Assembly (NCBI RefSeq): GCF_900101855.1 | Contig: NZ_FMVC01000008.1 | Span: 198,285-261,565, forward strand | Source: Flavobacterium anhuiense | GTDB taxonomy: Bacteria; Bacteroidota; Bacteroidia; Flavobacteriales; Flavobacteriaceae | DNA: 63,281 nt | Direction of reading: 5' to 3' | In this document: piece after piece, positions 61,474-63,281 of the stretch | How the letters are laid out: the number at the start of each line of letters is the position of its first letter | Position numbering within the stretch: the stretch's first letter is position 1 | Notes under the pieces: generated by a model | Told to the model about the DNA's origin: nothing | The model's database searches: none | What the model saw: only the letters and a program-made list of their open reading frames with translations | Made by a program: the position numbers and the translations under genes

Positions 61474-62478
61474 ATGAAAAAAACAATTTCAGTCTCAATA
61501 TTAGAGCTTGCAATTATCACGCAAGATAGTAACGCAACAGAAACATTCCAAAAAACAAAAGATATAGCGCAATTAGCCGATAGATTAGGATACAAGAGAA
61601 TCTGGCTCGCAGAACACCATAATATGGCACACGTTGCAAGTACTGCAACTGTGGTTTTAATTGGTTATGTAGCAAGTCAAACCGAAAATATCCGTGTAGG
61701 CTCTGGCGGAATCATGCTTCCAAATCATTCTCCTCTAGTAGTGGCAGAACAATTTGGAACTTTAGAAACCCTTTATCCAAACCGAATTGATTTAGGTTTA
61801 GGAAGAGCACCCGGAACAGATCAACCAACTGCCGAAGCGATTCGAAAAGACTTTTTTGAGCAAGCACAGCGATTTCCGCAAAATGTAAGCAAGCTTCAAG
61901 AATACTTTTCATCTGAAAATGCATCAGGAAAAGTCCGTGCATTCCCAGCCGAAGGGTTAAATGTCCCAATCTGGATTTTAGGATCAAGTATGGATAGCGC
62001 GGCTTTGGCAGCAGCTTATGGATTGCCTTATGCTTTTGCTGGACACTTTGCACCAAAACTAATGATCCAGGCATTTGAGTTTTACAGAGAAAATTTCCAG
62101 CCATCAGAGTATTTAGATAAACCAAAAACAATGGCTTGTGTAAATATCATTGCGGCAGATACAAATGAAGAAGCAGAATTGCTATCGACAAGTTTGTATC
62201 AAATGTTCTTGAACCTAATTAGAAATGATCGCAAAGGATTACAGCCACCAGTTTCATCTCTAGACGATATCATGAATGAAGCAGAACGTTTCCATGTAAA
62301 TCAAATGACAGCAGGAACCTTCACAGGAAACAAAGAACAGCTAGTAACCGATTTGAGAAAGTTTATCGACTATGCCCGAATCGACGAGCTAATGGTGACA
62401 AGTCCAATCTTCGATCATCAAGCAAAACTAAAAAGCATTCAAATTACCAAAGAAGTAATAGACGCCTTGAATGAATAA
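61474..62478 (+). CDS. LLM-class flavin-dependent oxidoreductase (luciferase-like monooxygenase)
   Basis: The protein is 334 aa and a single-domain bacterial luciferase-like TIM barrel. It belongs to the YhbW-type group: 'GYKRIWLAEHHNMAHVASTATVVLIGYVA', 'RIDLGLGRAPGTDQPT', 'IWILGSSMDSAALAAAYGLPYAFAGHF'. It likely uses reduced FMN. The substrate is unknown and no reductase partner is adjacent. It is monocistronic with a palindromic terminator. Confidence 0.9.
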   Translation: MKKTISVSILELAIITQDSNATETFQKTKDIAQLADRLGYKRIWLAEHHNMAHVASTATVVLIGYVASQTENIRVGSGGIMLPNHSPLVVAEQFGTLETLYPNRIDLGLGRAPGTDQPTAEAIRKDFFEQAQRFPQNVSKLQEYFSSENASGKVRAFPAEGLNVPIWILGSSMDSAALAAAYGLPYAFAGHFAPKLMIQAFEFYRENFQPSEYLDKPKTMACVNIIAADTNEEAELLSTSLYQMFLNLIRNDRKGLQPPVSSLDDIMNEAERFHVNQMTAGTFTGNKEQLVTDLRKFIDYARIDELMVTSPIFDHQAKLKSIQITKEVIDALNE

Positions 62479-62535
62479 TACATATAATGTAGTTTTTAAA
62501 TTATACTTATATATATAAGAGTAAGTCTCATTTAT

Positions 62536-62571
62536 AACCCGACAGGTTTTAAAACCCGTCGGGTTTGTTTT
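62536..62571 (+). terminator. Terminator after the LLM monooxygenase
   Basis: AACCCGAC (62536-62543) pairs with GTCGGGTT (62558-62565), and inner GGTTTT/AAAACC pairs extend it. A T-rich tail follows. It is a variant of the CCTAACAGG palindromes at 48491 and 48687, so a dispersed hairpin may have been recruited as terminator. Confidence 0.75.
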
Positions 62572-62578
62572 TTGTATG

Positions 62579-62990
62579 CATATATGTAGAAAACCATGCG
62601 ATATATTTACGAGTAAGATTTTGTTATGCTTAGCGGATTGAAGCGCATCCAGTTTTGGGATTTGGAGTTTAAAAGATTGGGATTTTTTTTTAGGAGCTGT
62701 TTCCCGCTATCCGCTGCAATCTTTTTATGGCGAACCCCGCCATAAAAAGGATTTCCGCTCCTATCGGGGCTAGGGCGCCAGTTTCCAGAAGAAGGGGCAG
62801 AAAACTCAGCGTCTAAAAAGTGGGGAAAACAGCCTTCGAGCCTTAGCGGCTTTGCGGCAAAACGGCCCGATTCCTTGGTGTACGAAGAAAAACCTTACGC
62901 GCGGTGAAAAATATCCAAAATGTAAGCCACGCGTTATGAGAAGGTTAGGAAAAAGGGCAGAAAAACTTCAAAAAAACTCTTTAAAAAAGC
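62579..62990. other. Gene-free region before the promoter array
   Basis: I see no credible coding sequence. It holds the second CCCGCTATCC element (62689-62776), a stretch of decayed 'CCTTAGCGGC', 'TTTGCGGC' words (62833-62862), and a TTG/TACGCGCG pair (62875-62903) that could be a decayed member of the following promoter array. Confidence 0.6.
62689..62776. repeat. Structured dispersed element, CCCGCTATCC family, copy 2
   Basis: AGGAGC, TCCCGCTATCCG, hairpin CTTTTTATGGCG-AACC-CCGCCATAAAAAG, GGATTTCC, GCTCCTATCGGGGCTAGGGC. Compared with copy 1 (48361-48450) the hairpin stem has changed on both sides and still pairs. An outer AGGAGC/GCTCCT pairing is possible here but not in copy 1. Confidence 0.75.
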
Positions 62991-63020
62991 TTGCAGAAGC
63001 GGAAAAAGGTTCTACTTTTG
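62991..63020 (+). promoter_or_regulatory. Strong promoter P1 of terminal array
   Basis: TTG (62991-62993), a 19-bp spacer and TACTTTTG (63013-63020) fit the Bacteroidetes consensus exactly. GCACCCGCAACGGCGA follows, then GCTCTTAGACATTCCGG, which resembles the leader before flavobacterial 16S rRNA. Confidence 0.75.
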
Positions 63021-63113
63021 CACCCGCAACGGCGAAAAACGCTCTTAGACATTCCGGCAGCTTGATCATATTTTGAGAAAAGAGATTTTCGAAAAAAAAA
63101 GATTGGAAAAAGC

Positions 63114-63144
63114 TTGCGGGAAAAGAAAAAGCTTTTTACATTTG
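63114..63144 (+). promoter_or_regulatory. Strong promoter P2 of terminal array
   Basis: TTG (63114-63116), a 20-bp spacer and TACATTTG (63137-63144), followed by CACCCCGCAAAACACGGAGG. The layout matches P1, 124 bp downstream of it. Confidence 0.75.
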
Positions 63145-63238
63145 CACCCCGCAAAACACGGAGGCTCATTGAAAGATTGGAAGAAAAAGTTGAGAAACTG
63201 AAGCGATAAGAAAGCTTCAAAATTTTTTCAAGTTTTTC

Positions 63239-63269
63239 TTGCGAGAAACAAAAAGAAGTTTTAGTTTTG
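63239..63269 (+). promoter_or_regulatory. Strong promoter P3 of terminal array
   Basis: TTG (63239-63241), a 20-bp spacer and TAGTTTTG (63262-63269), followed by CACCCGC at the window edge, 125 bp after P2. Transcription would run out of the window. Confidence 0.72.
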
Positions 63270-63281
63270 CACCCGCTTTGA

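Noticed and set aside
62852..63076. 74-codon + strand frame over the promoter array
   Set aside because: It overlaps promoter P1 and the leader; composition is rRNA-leader-like and there is no recognisable protein feature.
62981..63220. 79-codon minus-strand frame in the promoter array
   Set aside because: It covers two consensus promoters on the other strand and consists of low-complexity Phe/Ser/Lys sequence.

Overview
The window is chromosomal DNA from a Bacteroidetes bacterium, most likely a Flavobacterium close to the F. johnsoniae group. The evidence is low GC content, TAnnTTTG-type -7 promoter boxes instead of TATAAT, few Shine-Dalgarno sites, the order tRNA-Thr/tuf/tRNA-Trp/secE/nusG/rplKAJL/rpoBC/DUF3467, and protein sequences typical of that genus. 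I identify relatives by recognising motifs and remembered family sequences; no database search was run.

Layout. (1) 1-13.5 kb: the core translation/transcription block on the + strand (two tRNAs, EF-Tu, SecE, NusG, L11, L1, L10, L7/L12, RpoB, RpoC, a DUF3467 protein), with a strong attenuator-like hairpin between rplL and rpoB. (2) 13.7-32.5 kb: mixed metabolism and envelope genes: release factor 3, an archaeal-type (GH13_7-like) alpha-amylase lipoprotein, a SurA-like chaperone plus MoxR ATPase, two aconitases of different type in tandem, a kelch protein, a LysM/NlpC-P60 hydrolase, a histidine kinase/response regulator pair and a trans-aconitate methyltransferase-like enzyme. (3) 32.7-35.3 kb: an amino-acid permease and small proteins. 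(4) 35.4-43.5 kb: a DNA-damage island. A LexA-like self-cleaving repressor is divergent from dinB-dnaE-like polymerase genes, followed on the same strand by an exonuclease/GIY-YIG fusion, exonuclease III and AlkB. (5) 44-55.8 kb: an unusual Kdp potassium-uptake locus. Three tandem single-span micropeptides (27, 25 = KdpF, and 31 aa) precede kdpA, kdpB and kdpC, then come an outer-membrane porin, a KdpD that stops after its cytoplasmic sensor domains, a separate HAMP-PAS histidine kinase, and an NtrC-type (sigma-54) regulator in place of KdpE. (6) 56-62.5 kb: an ABC ATPase with a permease/M1-peptidase fusion, a DUF2975/HTH pair and a luciferase-like monooxygenase. (7) The last 300 bp carry three near-consensus promoters spaced about 125 bp apart, with a leader resembling those before flavobacterial 16S rRNA, so an rRNA operon probably begins just beyond the window.

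The intergenic DNA from about 38 kb onward is full of dispersed inverted repeats of at least eight sequence families. These are almost absent from the first 37 kb. One family occurs at 48.4 kb and 62.7 kb with compensatory base changes in its hairpin, the mark of a conserved RNA or DNA structure. Another is present as an inverted pair around kdpA, the micropeptides and the regulator gene.

The strongest candidates for something under-described are the kdp micropeptide cluster with its split sensor, the LexA-like/DinB/DnaE cassette with its 90-bp divergent control region, the covarying repeat, and the terminal promoter array.
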